A DNA stretch of 43,382 nucleotides from JBIYSM02 sp044759095 (GCF_044759095.2 NZ_JBIYSM020000040.1:1-43382), one strand, 5' to 3'. Positions 24,801-32,068 are shown, numbered from the stretch's first letter. Notes: generated by a model from the sequence alone, not told the origin. Made by a program: numbers and translations.

Positions 24801-26395
24801 ACGCGCGAGCCGATGACGACGCGGGTGGAGAAGTGCTCCATTTCGCGGTCACGGTCAATTGCCGGGTTGGTGACCACGGCGACACTTTCCTTGATGAAAT
24901 CGGCGAGGTTCTGACGTTCCTTGGCCAATGCAGCGAGCGGCCCGTCATAGCCGAGGGAACGGATCGGCTCCGCTCCGTTGGTGGCCATTTGTTCCACCAG
25001 TTGAATCTGTTCCCGATCCCAACCGAACGCACTGTATACCGAAGAAGTGGGTTCTGGTGTATCCGGTTCAGCGACCAGCGCTTCCGCATCGTATTGGAAG
25101 TGAAGATGACTGCGGAAGCCGCTGAACTCCACCTTCTCCTGAAAGCGTTCCAGGACCATCCGCTGCAGCTTGTGATGGTACACCACTTCCACGTCACGGT
25201 CGGCGTGAAGGATAACCCCCACCTTTTCGCCCGGAGCGAGCGACTTTGGTTCGCTTGCCATCTGATGCACGGGAATGACCCCTTGTTCAGAGGAGAAGTA
25301 GTACGACGACGCGCTTTCCACCATCCAGAGCGGACGCAGGCCGAGCGAATCGACACTGAATACGCATTCGCTGCCGTAGCGGGAGACGATGCCGGCAGGT
25401 CCCTGGGCAAAATGGCCCCACGCCTGACGCAGGTAGACGTACAGATCCTGCAGGTCTTCGGCGAGCCCCTTCATTTCGTGGTGAATCGGCGGGAACACCA
25501 CTTCCATCGCTTCAAACAGCGTGAGTCCGTAACGGTGAATAAAGGTCTCAATGGTTCGGTTCAGGTTTTGCGAGTCGCTTCCGCCGTCCACCAGCGGCAC
25601 GCCGAGCATCTGCGCTTCTTCCTCCAGCTTGCTGATCGTGTTGATTTCGCCGTTGTGTCCTAGCAGGGAGAACGGCTGAACGCGGAAGAAATTGGACAGG
25701 GTGTTGGTGGAGTAACGGTTGTGACCAATGGTCACGGACGAGGCAAAGTTTTCATTTGCCAAATCGTAAAAGTACTGGGGCAAAATGTTGGCGGCCCCCA
25801 TTACCTTGTAAGCGGCGGAATAAGGACTAAGCGAAGCGACATGCACATTGTGGGCGAGTTCGATGGCGGTGTGAAGCTCAAACAGCTGCTTCGCATACGC
25901 CTGCCCGGTCAGCCCCTCGGAGGAAGTGACGGCAAGCTGCCAGAAAATCGGTTCATCGCGTTTTCCATTTTTGCCCAAAACAGTGGAGTTGACTTGATTT
26001 TCACGCTCCAGCACGATGGTCAAGCCGTGTTTGGCAAATTGTTCGCGAATCTGTGCCTGCACGTGAGCAGCGTTGTGTCCGGTGCGAGGGACAAAGATGT
26101 GTCCGACCGCAAATGCGGGAGAAAACGCGATCTCTCCTTCAAGGTTGGCCAGATGCAAGTACTGCGCCCACAAGGTCCGGGGAATATCGGTAAGAATCCC
26201 GCAGCCGTCCCCTTCTCCGTCAATAAATCCGGAACGATGTTCCATCTGGATGAGGGAGCGAATGGTTTCGTCCACGTTCTTTCGCGAAGGTTTACCTGAT
26301 TTTTCAATAATACAGATGATGCCGCAGCTGTCGTGTTCGATGCGATCGAACTGTTGAAACTGTTCAATAGATTCTCTTTTCTCTCTGTTTAGCAT
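21866..26395 (-). CDS. gltB: Glutamate synthase, large (alpha) subunit
   Basis: The 1509-residue enzyme makes two glutamates from glutamine and 2-oxoglutarate. The class II glutamine amidotransferase domain starts at the nucleophile Cys24 in EHDSCGI after a 23-residue propeptide. GLADLYVY-like linker and central domains follow. The FMN/synthase domain contains GKYPRTRGLQIASGRFGVN and PGEGGHLPGSKV, and the 3Fe-4S cysteines are in GCTTCRGCHLDTCHVG. The C-terminal beta-helix domain reads GVGKTGFGGRVSILKAKG. No small NADPH-binding subunit is adjacent, so the electron donor comes from elsewhere. The start at 26395 is odd: the strong SD lies 28 nt upstream with a hairpin between. A cre-like site lies in its likely promoter. 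The gene sits downstream of hemL on the same strand and is separately terminated. Confidence 0.93.
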   Translation of the reverse strand: MLNREKRESIEQFQQFDRIEHDSCGIICIIEKSGKPSRKNVDETIRSLIQMEHRSGFIDGEGDGCGILTDIPRTLWAQYLHLANLEGEIAFSPAFAVGHIFVPRTGHNAAHVQAQIREQFAKHGLTIVLERENQVNSTVLGKNGKRDEPIFWQLAVTSSEGLTGQAYAKQLFELHTAIELAHNVHVASLSPYSAAYKVMGAANILPQYFYDLANENFASSVTIGHNRYSTNTLSNFFRVQPFSLLGHNGEINTISKLEEEAQMLGVPLVDGGSDSQNLNRTIETFIHRYGLTLFEAMEVVFPPIHHEMKGLAEDLQDLYVYLRQAWGHFAQGPAGIVSRYGSECVFSVDSLGLRPLWMVESASSYYFSSEQGVIPVHQMASEPKSLAPGEKVGVILHADRDVEVVYHHKLQRMVLERFQEKVEFSGFRSHLHFQYDAEALVAEPDTPEPTSSVYSAFGWDREQIQLVEQMATNGAEPIRSLGYDGPLAALAKERQNLADFIKESVAVVTNPAIDRDREMEHFSTRVVIGSRVPLSSKQSNGSRLELPSPLLFEGQSLQSVAQEHGTLSLEQVVHHFNNHPASIAILPTYFTEQEGLAGGLERLKQSAIRAVENGAELLILDDTETHQNEKYWLDPLLAVVHTDQSLKAASGENGNLRRQCSILLRSGAIRSLHDLALAIGSGADAISPYLMFAAAFAKNGASAVGNLYAALNKGLEKVTSTIGIHELRGYGRLFSSIGLRKEVADLLSIVNFCGSEHAGLSLADLEQDSVKRHQDYASATAREAKTFHIFPRLWKLIGQVAAGEIPYSDYALKLEENERENPIAIRHVTDFAFDQVQEQADPEQVDLSVGDHSLPFLISSMSFGSQNETAFRAYAEAADQLNMICMNGEGGEIKDMLGKYPRTRGLQIASGRFGVNVELANSANILEIKIGQGAKPGEGGHLPGSKVTAKIAAARNATIGSDLISPSNNHDIYSIEDLAQMITELKTANHQAKVCVKVPIVPNIGTIAVGIAKAGADFITLSGFDGGTGAARVHALQHVGLPAEIGVKAAHNALLEAGLRDKVELWADGGVKSAADVVKLMLLGANRVGFGTLAMIAVGCTTCRGCHLDTCHVGIATQIDSMEEAHEKGLRRFVPRQLDLAVAGLKNFFTLFGEEVRRITAALGFDRVQDLVGRSDLLVQARLLEKIDLSALLAVHPLYTAASVVATEQQEARVLVAAGSHSGESDHRYFNAEQPIQETFAGILSSERVLGSRWSGARVKNYLDGSYTQLPEVSLNFVSGSVPGNGLAAYNAQGVNIRVEGGAQDGVGKTGFGGRVSILKAKGLHGAYINGSVGKSFCYGAQKGLYIVQGNADSRACIRLSGADVVFGGEITQPVRDDLGGIGARANLKGFAFEYMTNGRAVVLGDPGPWICAGMTGGVVYVRLQPELGFDKAALERRIAKGAKVFLYKLDEKGIADIRELLSAYKEELLATEQYETAGRVQKLIDDPAAHFLMISPKKEQADPSVSTE

Positions 26396-26429
26396 GGTCC
26401 CGGTCAGTTAACCTGACCCTCCACCTCCT
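26396..26429 (-). promoter_or_regulatory. gltB: Unusual gltB translation start: distant SD with intervening hairpin
   Basis: AGGAGG (26429-26424 on the minus strand, within AAAGGAGGTGG) is 28 nt from the ATG at 26395. Between them GGTCAG and CTGACC (26418-26413 and 26407-26402) form a 6-bp hairpin with loop GTTAA. Folding it removes 17 nt and leaves 11 nt, near normal spacing. An in-frame TAA five codons upstream rules out an earlier start. Confidence 0.55.
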
Positions 26430-26509
26430 TTGTGAAAAGTCGGAAAAGTCTAAATAAGTATTGTCTAGGATACCACGAATGACTAGGGGACACAATAAAC
26501 GTTTGGCTT

Positions 26510-26538
26510 TTTATACAAATGTAAGCGTTTTTATGCAA
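26510..26538 (-). promoter_or_regulatory. gltB: Candidate gltB promoter
   Basis: On the minus strand TTGCAT (26538-26533) and TATAAA (26515-26510) are 17 bp apart. The -35 is weak. A cre-like sequence fills the spacer. The resulting leader is about 105 nt. Confidence 0.45.
26520..26533. promoter_or_regulatory. Candidate CcpA cre site in the gltB promoter
   Basis: TGTAAGCGTTTTTA differs little from the cre consensus TGTAAGCGTTTWCA. It lies between the proposed -35 and -10 of gltB, where binding would block transcription. Confidence 0.45.
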
Positions 26539-26586
26539 ATAAAATTTTCTTTGTCGGGCGAATGGCGAATGAAAACAACGGAAATG

Positions 26587-26620
26587 AAAAAAGCGCATCC
26601 TCCGCAAAAGGAGAATGCGC
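26587..26620 (-). terminator. Terminator after the 46-codon gene
   Basis: GCGCATCCTCC (26593-26603) pairs with GGAGAATGCGC (26610-26620) apart from one mismatch. On the minus strand the stem is followed by six T. Confidence 0.8.
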
Positions 26621-26671
26621 ACTGTCCGTGGTGCAACGATTCGCCGGGCGGGCTCAAACCGGATGGGTTTT

Positions 26672-26812
26672 CTACCGCTCGTGTTCTTCCGTTTTATGGT
26701 GTTCGGTTTTGCGCGGATTCTGAAACCCGACCACTTCCATCATTTTGGAGTTCATTTTGGGTTCCATGGTTTTTTCCGGTGCTTGCGGAAAGGTTTTTTC
26801 GCCTTTTGACAC
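26672..26812 (-). CDS. Small hydrophilic protein, 46 residues, unknown function
   Basis: A short open frame not usually called reads from GTG at 26812 to TAG at 26672. Support comes from a perfect AGGAGG exactly 8 nt before the GTG and a strong terminator 52 bp after the stop. The product begins MSKGEKTFPQAPEKTMEPKM and ends KTEHHKTEEHER. It is rich in Lys, Glu, Met and His, with no membrane segment or cysteine. The composition recalls small spore or stress proteins, but I recognise no family. A CATACTA motif, compatible with a sigma-F/G -10 box, lies about 35 bp upstream of the SD region. Its -35 partner is poor. It follows hemL by 68 bp with no terminator between, so co-transcription is possible. 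Confidence 0.65.
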   Translation of the reverse strand: MSKGEKTFPQAPEKTMEPKMNSKMMEVVGFQNPRKTEHHKTEEHER

Positions 26813-26880
26813 GAAGGGTCCCTCCTGTCTTCTTGGTTCACCCCTAGTATGTCCAGAAGGCTTTCGCTCTCGCTTTGAAA

Positions 26881-28173
26881 TTACTTCCGCATCTGTGCAA
26901 AAGAGCGGTCAACGGCAGCGATAGTTTCACGGATGTCGTCCTCGGTGTGGGCTGTTGTGATGAACCATGCCTCATACTTGGACGGAGCGAGGCAGATGCC
27001 TTCGTCGAGCATCAAGCGGAAGAAGCGGGCAAACAATTCGCCGTCTGCAGCCTGTGCGGTTTCGTAGTCGTTGACGGGCTTGTCAGTGAAGTAGACAGCC
27101 AGCGCTCCCTTGACGCGGTTCAACTGGATGGATAACTCGTGCTTGGCAGCCGCTGTACGAATGCCGTCCTCAAGCAGAGCTCCCAGCCGTTCAAACTCTT
27201 CGTATACGCCGGGCTGTTTCAGTACCTCCAGGCAGGCGATGCCGGCAGAAATGGAGGCAGGATTTCCCGCCATCGTTCCCGCCTGATAAGCAGGTCCCAG
27301 CGGCGCCACTTGTTCCATGATTTCGCGTCGTCCGCCGTACGCCCCGATTGGCAGACCGCCGCCGATAATTTTCCCCAGGGCAGTCAAGTCAGGCTCCACA
27401 CCCAGCAGGTTTTGGGCTCCGCCGTAACAGAAGCGGAAGGCGGTAATCACTTCGTCATATACCACGAGAGCGCCTGCTTCATGCGTGAGGCGGTTTACTT
27501 CTTCCAAAAAGCCGGGCTTGGGCGGAACAATTCCGAAGTTGCCGACGATCGGTTCCACCAGCACAGCGGCGGTTTCCGAACCCCAGACGCGAATTGCTTC
27601 CGCAAACGAGTCGATGTCGTTAAACGGAACCGTAATCACTTCGTTGGCGATGCTTTGGGGAATACCGGCACTGTCCGGGATGCCCAGTGTGGAAGGGCCC
27701 GAACCGGCGGCGACCAGCACCAGGTCGGAGTGGCCGTGGTAACAGCCCGCAAACTTGATGATTTTATTGCGGCCGGTGTAGGCGCGGGCAACGCGGATGC
27801 AGGTCATAACCGCTTCCGTCCCCGAGTTGTTGAAGCGAATGCGCTCCATGGAGGGGATGGCTTCGCGAATCATTCGGGCGAAGTCGATCTCCCACGGCGT
27901 AGGGGTACCGTACAGCGTGCCGTTTTCCGCTGCGCGGGTAATGGCTTTCGTGATATGCGGATGAGCATGTCCGGTAATGATCGGGCCGTATGCGGCCAGA
28001 TAGTCTATGTAACGGTTGCCGTCCACGTCCCAGAAATAGGCTCCCTGCGCCCGCTCCATCACGACGGGTGCGCCTCCGCCAACTGCTTTAAACGAACGGG
28101 AAGGGCTGTTCACTCCCCCCAGAATCACTTCCAATGCCTGCTCATGCAGGCGGGCAGAACGTTCTCGGTTCAT
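26881..28173 (-). CDS. hemL: Glutamate-1-semialdehyde 2,1-aminomutase
   Basis: The 430-residue PLP enzyme converts glutamate-1-semialdehyde to 5-aminolevulinate, the tetrapyrrole precursor. The PLP lysine is K268 in TALGKIIGGGLPIGAYGG. VVYDEVITAFRF and RFNNSGTEAVMTCIRVAR are class-III aminotransferase motifs. GGVNSPSRSFKAVGG near the N-terminus is specific to the aminomutase. The start at 28173 follows AAAGAGGAA, and the 35 extra upstream codons include promoter DNA and are rejected. In Bacillus subtilis the second copy, gsaB, lies near ygaF, perR and ygxA, and this gene is in the matching neighbourhood. No other hem gene is present here, which supports the gsaB equivalence. Confidence 0.93.
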   Translation of the reverse strand: MNRERSARLHEQALEVILGGVNSPSRSFKAVGGGAPVVMERAQGAYFWDVDGNRYIDYLAAYGPIITGHAHPHITKAITRAAENGTLYGTPTPWEIDFARMIREAIPSMERIRFNNSGTEAVMTCIRVARAYTGRNKIIKFAGCYHGHSDLVLVAAGSGPSTLGIPDSAGIPQSIANEVITVPFNDIDSFAEAIRVWGSETAAVLVEPIVGNFGIVPPKPGFLEEVNRLTHEAGALVVYDEVITAFRFCYGGAQNLLGVEPDLTALGKIIGGGLPIGAYGGRREIMEQVAPLGPAYQAGTMAGNPASISAGIACLEVLKQPGVYEEFERLGALLEDGIRTAAAKHELSIQLNRVKGALAVYFTDKPVNDYETAQAADGELFARFFRLMLDEGICLAPSKYEAWFITTAHTEDDIRETIAAVDRSFAQMRK

Positions 28174-28204
28174 GGTTCCTCTTTCCTCTCCATAAAAGTC
28201 CTCA

Positions 28205-28233
28205 TTTATAGTAACATACAACCAAAATGTCAA
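28205..28233 (-). promoter_or_regulatory. hemL: Sigma-A promoter for hemL
   Basis: On the minus strand TTGACA (28233-28228) and TATAAA (28210-28205) are separated by 17 bp. The start codon is about 32 bp downstream of the -10. Confidence 0.8.
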
Positions 28234-28359
28234 AAGCAAAAAACTTTGGATATCGAATGGCAACACTTTCACACACAATATTTTTTGCAGATATCCCCGT
28301 TCCTCATATACACTTACAATGGAACTTTTGACACAACGCCTGAAAAGGACGTGGAACGT

Positions 28360-29370
28360 ATGATTTCAGTCAACCATTTGGAAAAGGTGTTTCGCATTCA
28401 CCAGGCGCGCTCGGGTCTGGGGGGAGCGTTTCGAGACTTGTTCAGCCGGGAGTACAAAACAGTTAAAGCTGTAGATGATATTTCCTTTGAAGTGGCAGAG
28501 GGAGAGATGTTCGCCCTGATCGGCGAAAACGGGGCCGGCAAATCGACCACGATCAAAATGCTGACCGGCATTCTGACCCCGAGCAGCGGTGATATTCGGA
28601 TCAACGGGTATGTGCCGTTCAAGCAGCGGGAAGAGTACGTACGCTCCATCGGAGTGGTGTTCGGACAGCGTTCCCAGCTGTGGTGGGACTTGTCGCCGAT
28701 GGAATCGTTCCGGCTGCTCAAGAGAGTCTACAAGGTGGAGGAAGCGGAAGGAGAACGCTGGCTTGAACGATTGATCGAGGAGCTGGATATCCGTTCATTC
28801 ATCAGTCAGCCGGTGCGGAAGCTGAGCCTGGGCCAGCGGATGCGGTGTGAAGTCGCAGCGGCACTGATTCACAAGCCAAGACTGCTGTTTCTCGACGAAC
28901 CGACGGTCGGTCTGGATGTCTTGGTCAAGCAGAAGATTCGTGAGTTTCTGCGCAATCTGAACGAGACCGAGAAGATGACCATCCTGCTTACCACCCATGA
29001 CGTCTCTGACATTGAAGCGCTTTGCAAGCGCGTGCTGGTCATGGACAAAGGCAAACTGATCTTTGACGGACAGTTGAGCGAACTGAAGGAACGTTGGGGG
29101 AACGGTACCGAGGTGACTTTCCAGTTCAAAAAGCGGACGACAACGGAACAGGTGCGTGCCGTTTTGGGCGATATACCGTGCGAAGTGAATCGGGAAAACG
29201 ACTTCGCCATCCGGGTCAAGATCAACAGGAGTCAGGAAATGCTGCCGCATGTCCTGTCCGCGGTCATGACCTCGTTTGAGGTGAGCGACGTGAAAATTTC
29301 CGAGGCGAGCACGGAAGACATCGTGCGCAACATCTACTCCACCGACGGCGAGGTTGTCAGCTATGGGTAA
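28360..29370 (+). CDS. ABC-2 type transporter ATP-binding protein
   Basis: The 336-residue ATPase of a NatA/DrrA-like exporter has Walker A GENGAGKST (about 56-64), Q-loop VVFGQRSQLWWDL, signature LSLGQRMR, Walker B LLFLDEPTVGLD and the H-loop in TTHDVSD. The C-terminal ~80 residues form an accessory domain seen in this subgroup. The much longer frame opening at 27139 is only open antisense to hemL. The ATG at 28360 has AAAGGA upstream and matches family N-termini (MISVNHLEKVF). The stop overlaps the first permease start by 8 nt. Together with two permeases it forms a complete exporter of unknown substrate. Confidence 0.92.
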   Translation: MISVNHLEKVFRIHQARSGLGGAFRDLFSREYKTVKAVDDISFEVAEGEMFALIGENGAGKSTTIKMLTGILTPSSGDIRINGYVPFKQREEYVRSIGVVFGQRSQLWWDLSPMESFRLLKRVYKVEEAEGERWLERLIEELDIRSFISQPVRKLSLGQRMRCEVAAALIHKPRLLFLDEPTVGLDVLVKQKIREFLRNLNETEKMTILLTTHDVSDIEALCKRVLVMDKGKLIFDGQLSELKERWGNGTEVTFQFKKRTTTEQVRAVLGDIPCEVNRENDFAIRVKINRSQEMLPHVLSAVMTSFEVSDVKISEASTEDIVRNIYSTDGEVVSYG

Positions 29371-30157
29371 GCTGTATGCCGAACTGATCCGCATTCGTTT
29401 TCTGACCATGCTTGCCTATCGCGTCAACTATTACAGCGGCATCGTCATTTACGGCATTAACATCGGTGCGTACTACTTCCTCTGGGGTGCCATCTACGGC
29501 GGGCAGCAGCAGCTGGGCGGCCTCTCCGTGGAACAGATGACGGCATACGTGGCAATCTCCTGGATGTCACGCGCGTTTTACTTTAACAACATCGACATGG
29601 AGATTGCCCAGGAAGTGCGCGAAGGGAAAGTAGCCATCGAAATGATTCGGCCGTACAATTACCTGTCGGTGAAAACGGCGCAGGCGCTGGGAGAGGGAAT
29701 TTTTCGCCTGCTGTTTTTTGCGGCGCCTGGCATTCTGCTGGTCAGTCTGTTTATCCCGTTCCGTTTTCCCGGCACCGTGGAAACCGGGGGGCTGTACCTG
29801 CTCAGTCTGATGTTTGCCTTCATCATTAATACGGAAATCAACCTGTTGACCGGATTGTTTACCTTCTTCCTGTTCCGTAACGAGGGCATCATGCGGGCCA
29901 AGCGGGTCATTGTCGACCTCCTGTCCGGTCTGATTTTGCCGATCAGTTTTTTTCCCGGTTGGGCTCAGACGCTGATGGCATATCTTCCTTTCCAGGCGAT
30001 CAACTACTACCCCAGCTTGATCTTTACGGGGGCGGTCGACACGGGGCGGGCGTTGGAAATCATCCTGCTGCAGGTCGTCTGGATCGCCGTCATTTTGCTT
30101 CCCATTGTGCTGCTCTGGCGTCGCGCCCGACACAAGCTGGTCGTGCAGGGGGGATAA
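29363..30157 (+). CDS. ABC-2 family permease, first subunit
   Basis: The 264-residue integral membrane protein has about six transmembrane segments (VNYYSGIVIYGINIGAYYFLW near the start, ILLQVVWIAVILLPIVLLW near the end). It resembles PF06182, ABC-2 family transporter proteins that come in pairs with one ATPase. The ATG at 29363 lies inside the last codons of the ATPase gene. An in-frame TTG at 29354 is a less likely start. It is co-translated with the ATPase and pairs with the subunit at 30161. Confidence 0.88.
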   Translation: MGKLYAELIRIRFLTMLAYRVNYYSGIVIYGINIGAYYFLWGAIYGGQQQLGGLSVEQMTAYVAISWMSRAFYFNNIDMEIAQEVREGKVAIEMIRPYNYLSVKTAQALGEGIFRLLFFAAPGILLVSLFIPFRFPGTVETGGLYLLSLMFAFIINTEINLLTGLFTFFLFRNEGIMRAKRVIVDLLSGLILPISFFPGWAQTLMAYLPFQAINYYPSLIFTGAVDTGRALEIILLQVVWIAVILLPIVLLWRRARHKLVVQGG

Positions 30158-30160
30158 CGC

Positions 30161-30949
30161 ATGCGACATATACTTGGAATTTTTATGGACTACCTAAGCC
30201 AGTATTTCAAGACGCGGCTGGCCTATCGCACCGACTTTTTGGGTGAGCTTGTCTCTTATTTTATCTTTGAGCTGATCAACCTGGTCTTTATCATCGTCGT
30301 ATTTCAGCATGTGCCGTTATTGAACGACTGGACGCGCGAGGAGATTATTTTTATCTACGGTTTTTTCCTCATTCCGTACGCGGTGTTCACGATGTTTTTC
30401 GGTTTCTGGGACTTCAATGAAAAGTACATCATTCGCGGCGAGATGGACCGAGTCCTGACCCGTCCGCTGCACAACCTGGCCCAGATCTGTCTGGAATCGA
30501 TTGCCCCCGACCGCATTTTTGGAGTGTTTACGGGGTTGATCATCATGGGGTACGCGGCTATTCGCCTGGATCTGTCGTTTGCCTGGTACGATCCGTTTTT
30601 GTTTGTGGGACTGGTGATCAGCAGCGTGTTGATCTACGCCGGGGTGTACACCTCGATCTCTGCGATCAGCTTTTTCTCCGACTCCCGAACCGGAATCGCC
30701 CCGATGATCTGGAACATCCAAAACTACGGCCGTTATCCGGTGGATGTCTACAACAAAATCATCCGCTTCATTCTCACCTGGATCCTGCCGTTTGCTTTCG
30801 TCGGAGTATATCCTGCCGCCTACTTTCTGCGAAAAGAGGTCTGGTACACCTACGCCATGCTTACACCAGTCATGGGGATCATTTTCTTTTCCATCGGATT
30901 GCTTGTGTGGAACTGGGGTGTGCGCAAGTACAGGGGCGCAGGGTCGTAA
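30161..30949 (+). CDS. ABC-2 family permease, second subunit
   Basis: The 262-residue membrane protein belongs to the same family as the preceding subunit, again with about six hydrophobic segments (TDFLGELVSYFIFELINLVFI, PVMGIIFFSIGLLVWNWG). EKYIIRGEMDRVLTRPLHNLAQ matches the cytoplasmic loop EVREGKVAIEMIRPYNYLSVK of the first permease, pointing to a heterodimeric channel. It starts 3 bp after the first permease gene with GGGGGGAT upstream. No clear terminator was seen before the ribU promoter. Confidence 0.88.
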   Translation: MRHILGIFMDYLSQYFKTRLAYRTDFLGELVSYFIFELINLVFIIVVFQHVPLLNDWTREEIIFIYGFFLIPYAVFTMFFGFWDFNEKYIIRGEMDRVLTRPLHNLAQICLESIAPDRIFGVFTGLIIMGYAAIRLDLSFAWYDPFLFVGLVISSVLIYAGVYTSISAISFFSDSRTGIAPMIWNIQNYGRYPVDVYNKIIRFILTWILPFAFVGVYPAAYFLRKEVWYTYAMLTPVMGIIFFSIGLLVWNWGVRKYRGAGS

Positions 30950-30973
30950 CAAAGCCGATTGCACTTTCCGGTA

Positions 30974-31003
30974 TTGTCAAAACGAAAACGGCCACGGTAT
31001 AAT
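30974..31003 (+). promoter_or_regulatory. Sigma-A promoter for the FMN riboswitch-ribU unit
   Basis: TTGTCA (30974-30979) and a perfect TATAAT (30998-31003) are separated by 18 bp. The aptamer starts about 20 bp downstream. Confidence 0.8.
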
Positions 31004-31023
31004 AAGGCGTACAACGACACACT

Positions 31024-31186
31024 TCCTTCGGGGCAGGGTGAAATTCCCGACCGGCGGTGATCACAGTCAGGCAGCGTTTACTGCCATACGGTGTAAGCCC
31101 GCGAGCCTCTTGAGCGGTTTATCGTGACAGAGTGCAGGATCTGGTGCGACTCCAGAGCCGACAGTACAGTCTGGATGGGAGAAGGA
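31024..31186 (+). ncRNA. FMN riboswitch (RFN element)
   Basis: The conserved RFN core is present. It opens with CTTCGGGGCAGGGTGAAATT, continues through CCCGACCGGCGGT and AGCCCGCGAGC, then GGTGCGACTCCAGAGCCGACAG in two parts, and ends GATGGGAGAAGGAT. The closing helix P1 is TCCTTC (31024-31029) with GAAGGA (31181-31186). FMN binding normally reduces expression of riboflavin synthesis or uptake genes, and here a riboflavin transporter gene follows. In the 495-bp stretch 30950-31445 it is flanked by the promoter upstream and the terminator at 31314-31349 downstream. Confidence 0.95.
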
Positions 31187-31313
31187 TGACGACAGTACGT
31201 TCGCACACGTGCTTGTTTGCTTGTGCAAACGGACGGATGACAGGGGTTATTTTGCGGGAACTCACCCCTTTTCTTTCCTGTTCCGTTTTGCAAAAAGCAC
31301 AGTCATAAAGACC

Positions 31314-31349
31314 AAGCCCTGGGGATTTTCCATCCTCAGGGCTTTTTTT
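31314..31349 (+). terminator. Riboswitch-controlled terminator before ribU
   Basis: AAGCCCTGGGGAT (31314-31326) pairs with ATCCTCAGGGCTT (31332-31344, one G-U), then seven T. AGGATG at the aptamer 3' edge (31183-31188) is complementary to CATCCT (31331-31336) in the terminator, a possible alternative pairing. Confidence 0.85.
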
Positions 31350-31445
31350 GACTGGGCCCGATCGGCACCCGACCGGGCAAAAGTACGGGCGAATCCGCTG
31401 TTGCCATTCCTCAGGAAGGAAAGAGAAAACGAGGAGATGGTACAG

Positions 31446-32051
31446 ATGAAAGGAACAGCACTTCACACGCAGCAATCCACGCAAATGAAGCGATTGGTAA
31501 CAGTGCCCTTGTTGGCAGCAGTCGCGTTCATTCTGCAGTATCTGGAGTTCCCGGTTCCGCTGATGCCGAGCTTTTTGAAGCTTGACTTCAGCACGCTCCC
31601 CGGTTTGGTGGGCGGCCTTATGTTTGGTCCGATGGCCGGGGTCATTGTAGAACTGTTGAAAAACCTGTTGCACTTTCTGTTCAAAAATACGGACGGCCTG
31701 CTTATCGGCGAGTTTGCCAATTTTGTGGCCGGCTCCAGCTTTATCCTGGCGGCGGTATATGTTCATCGCCTTCGTCAGGGAAAAGGCGGATTTCTTGCCG
31801 GACTTGCGATTGGCACCGTTTTGATGACATTGGTTATGTCGATTGCCAACTGGGTGTTCCTGATTCCGGCTTATGCCGCGCTTTATCAGGTATCCATTGA
31901 GAATCTTCTGGCCATGTTTCAGGTCGACAGTCTGTTGTCACTGATTTTATACGGGATCGCCCCGTTTAATGTGATCAAAGGGGTAGTCCTCTCGCTCTTG
32001 GCTTATCCGATTTTCGTCAAGCTGGCGCCGCGGCTAAACCTTCGCGCATAA
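31446..32051 (+). CDS. ribU: Riboflavin ECF transporter S component
   Basis: The 201-residue membrane protein has about six hydrophobic segments. It is the substrate-binding subunit of an energy-coupling-factor transporter. The family pattern is seen in LKLDFSTLPGLVGGLMFGPMAG and ELLKNLLHFLFKNTDGLLIGE. The FMN riboswitch directly upstream settles the substrate as riboflavin with good confidence. The start at 31446 has GAGGAG 9 nt upstream, while an ATG at 31437 touches that SD. The shared EcfA/EcfA'/EcfT module is not in the window, as usual for group II ECF systems. A terminator with a long T run follows. Confidence 0.92.
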   Translation: MKGTALHTQQSTQMKRLVTVPLLAAVAFILQYLEFPVPLMPSFLKLDFSTLPGLVGGLMFGPMAGVIVELLKNLLHFLFKNTDGLLIGEFANFVAGSSFILAAVYVHRLRQGKGGFLAGLAIGTVLMTLVMSIANWVFLIPAYAALYQVSIENLLAMFQVDSLLSLILYGIAPFNVIKGVVLSLLAYPIFVKLAPRLNLRA

Positions 32052-32068
32052 AAAAACAAAGAAAAAAT

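Noticed and set aside
24704..25663. 319-residue plus-strand frame
   Set aside because: Antisense to the central part of gltB, with no SD and no recognisable domain.
26396..26671. Additional protein gene in the gltB upstream region
   Set aside because: Apart from the leader, promoter and the terminator of the 46-codon gene, no frame with an SD was found.
27139..28359. N-terminal extension of the ABC ATPase frame giving 743 residues
   Set aside because: The first 400 residues are antisense to hemL. The ATPase proper starts at 28360 with an SD and a family-like N-terminus.
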